DNA from: Candidatus Deferrimicrobiaceae bacterium
GTDB lineage: Bacteria > Desulfobacterota > Deferrimicrobia > Deferrimicrobiales > Deferrimicrobiaceae
NCBI GenBank assembly: GCA_036504035.1
Contig: DASXVV010000009.1
Span: 513,751 to 577,750 of the forward strand
Direction: 5' to 3'
Length of the DNA: 64,000 bases
Both the position numbers and the translations under genes were made by a program. The notes under the pieces are model-generated. The model was given only the letters and a program-made list of their open reading frames with translations, did no database searches and was not told where the DNA came from. This document shows positions 62,090 to 64,000 of the stretch, one piece after another (the stretch's first letter is position 1; each line of letters opens with the position of its first letter).

Positions 62090-62530
62090 TTATCCTTTTT
62101 TGCCGGATTTTCCAGCGGGTCGGTCGTGCCCCCGCGCCAGCTCGGCGATCGTCACCCCGTCAAGGATTGAAATGACCTGCGCCTGCACGCGTTTCCAGAC
62201 CGGGTGAACATTGCATCCGCCGTCGCGTTCGCAGGCCCCTCTTCCCGTCAGGCAGCGATTCGGCACGATGGGTCCCTCGACGGACTCGACGATCTCGCGG
62301 AGCGTGATCGACCCAGCCGGCCGCGCCAGCGTGAATCCACCTTTTGCACCGCGGAACGACCGGACGATGCCCTGCTTGACGAATGCCTGGAGGATCTTGG
62401 CCATGAAGGCGGCCGGCGCATCGGTGGCGGCGGCGAGATCGCTCATGAGAACCATCTCGCCCGGCGGCTGCTGCGCCAGGAATACGATTCCCCGGATCGC
62501 GTATTCCCCCTTGCGGGTAAGCTCCATCAT
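62090..62530 (-). CDS. Rrf2-family transcriptional regulator
   Basis: A 146-residue winged-helix regulator. The N-terminal part (MELTRKGEYAIRGIVFLAQQP), the recognition helix region (AAFMAKILQAFVKQGIVRSFRGAKGGFTLAR) and three Cys in CLTGRGACERDGGC match the cluster-binding group (IscR/NsrR type). It likely senses NO, O2 or iron-sulphur status and controls cydAB, whose first gene starts 51 bases downstream on the same strand. Two ATG codons occur in tandem (62530 and 62527); AAAGG suits the first. Confidence 0.93.
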   Translation of the reverse strand: MMELTRKGEYAIRGIVFLAQQPPGEMVLMSDLAAATDAPAAFMAKILQAFVKQGIVRSFRGAKGGFTLARPAGSITLREIVESVEGPIVPNRCLTGRGACERDGGCNVHPVWKRVQAQVISILDGVTIAELARGHDRPAGKSGKKG

Positions 62531-62545
62531 TTCTTTCGGACCTTT

Positions 62546-62591
62546 AGGATCATATTTGTCCTGATTATAATTGATGCCGATCCGGCGTCAA
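62546..62591 (-). promoter_or_regulatory. Promoter and candidate operator of rrf2-cydAB
   Basis: On the minus strand TTGACG (62591-62586) and TATAAT (62569-62564) are 16 bases apart, a near-consensus promoter. Just downstream AGGACAAATATGATCCT (62562-62546) is an imperfect dyad (AGGA...TCCT) covering the expected start point, a fitting place for an autoregulatory Rrf2 operator. Confidence 0.6.
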
Positions 62592-62622
62592 GAAGATTTT
62601 CACTGTCGGGCGGTCGGGAAAA

Positions 62623-62659
62623 CAAAAAAAACCGGGAGCCGCCCCTGGCAGCTCCCGGT
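62623..62659 (-). terminator. Terminator of the repeat-protein gene
   Basis: On the minus strand, after the stop at 62692, the stem CCGGGAGCTGCC with GGCGGCTCCCGG (one or two imperfect pairs) is followed by eight T residues. A classic intrinsic terminator. Confidence 0.88.
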
Positions 62660-62691
62660 CCTGGGTAAGGCTCGAACGATGGAACGGACGG

Positions 62692-64000
62692 TTACTTCAA
62701 CTGGATCGACATCCGCTGTCCGCCGGTCCCGTCCGAAAACGTCGAGAGCAGCATCCCCTTCGAGGCATTCATCGTCCCGTGATACGTCTGGGTCACGGCC
62801 GAGCCCATCATGCCGCCGCCCATCCCCGTCATGCCGCTCATCGTGATCCCGCCGGACGCATTCATGACCAGCGTCGATGACGGCATGGAGGCCATCCCGC
62901 CGTGCCCGATCATCTGCGAGAAATTCATCTGCCCGCCGGTGCCGATCACGGAATGCCCGGTGGTCCAGTCCCTGGAGCCGACGTTCCCCGCGATGAGGCC
63001 GTTCATCATCCAGTCGCCCGCCATGTCGGACATGGTAAAGCTGCCGCCCGACTTCATGAGGATCCAGAGGTCGGACCCGCTCACCGCGTTGTTGGCCGTC
63101 GCGACGATCATCGACTTGTCCTTCGACATCGCGCCGTCGAACGAGGCGTCCCCCACCGCCGTCATGACGCCGTCGGCCCCCATTGAAAAAGTGAAGGAGG
63201 GCGCCGGGCTGCCGTTGCTGCTCGTGATGGCCGTGACGGTCGCCGACCCGCCCGCGATCGTCATCTGCCCGTATGCCCATCCGGAGACGAGGTTGTCGGT
63301 GCCGGCCGTCATGCGCTGGAACCGCCACGTCCCGTCGAGATCCGTCGTCGAGAAGACCCCGCCCCGCTTCTGCGACATCATCAGGTTGAAGCCGCCGGTA
63401 TTGTCCGTGAACGTGGCGACCATCAGGCTCATGTCTTTCGACATCACCGCGTGGAACGTATTGTCCTGCGCCGAAAACACCATGCCCCCGGGGGTCATAG
63501 TGTACGGGATGCCGCCGACGGCCGGCATCGCGACGCCGTTTCGGACGATGCCCGTCATCGCGCCCATCCCCGCGTTGTCGACGGCGAGCGTCCCGTGCGT
63601 CCATCCCATCGTGCCGGATGCGGTGAGCATGTTGAAATGCCAGGTGCCGGCGAGGTTGTCCATGGAGAACATCGCGCCCGCCAGCGACGCGGGCATCATG
63701 CCGTTCGCGCCGCGGCCCATGACCCCGGGGCCGAGCATGGGGTTGTTGGTCGAGGCCGCGTTGCCCGTGGCGAGATCCGGGGCGATCGTGCCGAGGTCGA
63801 TCGTCGGCCCGGCCGTGTTGTCCATCTCGAAGACGTTCGTCGATCCGACGTAGTAGGGATAGACCCTCGCGCCGCTGCCGGCGGATTCGTTTTCCATCAG
63901 GTAGAAGCGATAGCTCTTCCCGGTGGATATGGTCATGGAAAAGGTTTTCGGCGTTCCGGAAGCCGTCGCCCTGGCGACCTCGGTGTTGGTCGCATTGTCG
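62692..64000 (-). CDS. Protein built of ~90-residue repeats, 5' end outside window
   Basis: The frame is open to the right edge (reading DNATNTEVARATASGTP before the first Met at 63936), so the start lies outside. At least 436 residues are visible. Three tandem units of ~90 residues start LAGTWHFNMLTASG, LDGTWRFQRMTAGT and MAGDWMMNGLIAGN. Each continues with a W..G.LTV-type strand and ends with SKDMSLMVATF, SKDKSMIVAT or NASKGMLLSTF. The pattern is a beta-rich repeat, unusually rich in Met, Gly and Ser/Thr. The N-terminal visible part (FSMTISTGKSYRFYLMENES) may be a separate beta domain. It is probably exported, but the signal region is not visible. Function unknown. Confidence 0.78.
   Translation of the reverse strand, partial: DNATNTEVARATASGTPKTFSMTISTGKSYRFYLMENESAGSGARVYPYYVGSTNVFEMDNTAGPTIDLGTIAPDLATGNAASTNNPMLGPGVMGRGANGMMPASLAGAMFSMDNLAGTWHFNMLTASGTMGWTHGTLAVDNAGMGAMTGIVRNGVAMPAVGGIPYTMTPGGMVFSAQDNTFHAVMSKDMSLMVATFTDNTGGFNLMMSQKRGGVFSTTDLDGTWRFQRMTAGTDNLVSGWAYGQMTIAGGSATVTAITSSNGSPAPSFTFSMGADGVMTAVGDASFDGAMSKDKSMIVATANNAVSGSDLWILMKSGGSFTMSDMAGDWMMNGLIAGNVGSRDWTTGHSVIGTGGQMNFSQMIGHGGMASMPSSTLVMNASGGITMSGMTGMGGGMMGSAVTQTYHGTMNASKGMLLSTFSDGTGGQRMSIQLK

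Overview
The window is GC-rich and densely coded, with many short or overlapping gene junctions (ATGA, GTGA). It carries a large respiratory gene content: multihaem c-type cytochromes, alternative complex III, a bc complex, a haem-copper oxidase, cytochrome bd, many sensor kinases and sigma-54 signals. This suggests a facultatively aerobic or microaerobic Gram-negative bacterium of the Desulfuromonadota/Desulfobacterota type (deltaproteobacterial in the old sense). That placement is inferred from gene content, not from a marker gene.

Layout. 1-3.7 kb: an NTF2-like protein (cut by the edge), pgpA, an exported orphan and a two-gene ABC exporter. 3.9-11.3 kb: a sensory block with a NarX-like kinase and NarL-like regulator, then a chemoreceptor, CheW and a Cache-PAS hybrid kinase. 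11.4-14.5 kb: an aldo/keto-reductase-like protein lacking the catalytic residues, a DUF1847 protein, a tautomerase and a lipoprotein. 14.6-17.9 kb: four tRNA genes flanking copA. Two of these tRNAs (Lys-CTT and Arg-TCT) are each followed by a copy of the same ~120-140 bp structured element that ends in a second copy of that tRNA's own 3' end. 17.9-27.5 kb: an M48 peptidase, a MEDS kinase with a receiver-kinase partner, a B12-type radical SAM protein, a Ca2+-type P-ATPase and a TVP38/DedA-like protein.

Respiratory core. 27.6-35.8 kb (plus strand) reads as one operon for alternative complex III (actA, split actB, an actC-actD fusion, actE), continuing into Rieske protein, cytochrome b and a pentahaem cytochrome c. 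44.4-36.4 kb (minus strand) is an oxidase operon: a HAO-like octahaem cytochrome, Sco, CoxB with a fused cytochrome c domain, an A2-type CoxA, CoxC, CoxD, haem A synthase and haem O synthase. The two blocks converge around 35.8-36.4 kb. Together they describe a quinol-to-oxygen chain with two quinol:cytochrome c oxidoreductases. A separate rrf2-cydAB unit (62.5-59.6 kb) encodes the high-affinity bd quinol oxidase.

Potassium region (56.8-44.4 kb, minus strand). The order is a KimA-like permease, a sigma-54 activator, an exported protein, a HAMP-PAS kinase, a 27-residue membrane peptide, kdpF, kdpA, kdpB, kdpC and a KdpD-like protein without a kinase. In that last protein the KdpD and USP sensor domains are fused to a PTS EIIA (PtsN-like) domain. 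Textbook -24/-12 promoters lie before both the permease and the exported-protein/kinase/kdp unit. There is no kdpE. The region therefore looks like a sigma-54-controlled potassium regulon.

Accessory island. Between the permease promoter and cydB (56.95-59.34 kb) lies a visibly AT-rich stretch of minus-strand genes punctuated by attC-like sites. It is an integron cassette cluster without an integrase in view (CALIN), carrying a DUF2059 protein, a BrnT/BrnA toxin-antitoxin pair with its own promoter, and two unknown proteins. The window ends in a repeat-built protein whose start lies beyond the right edge.
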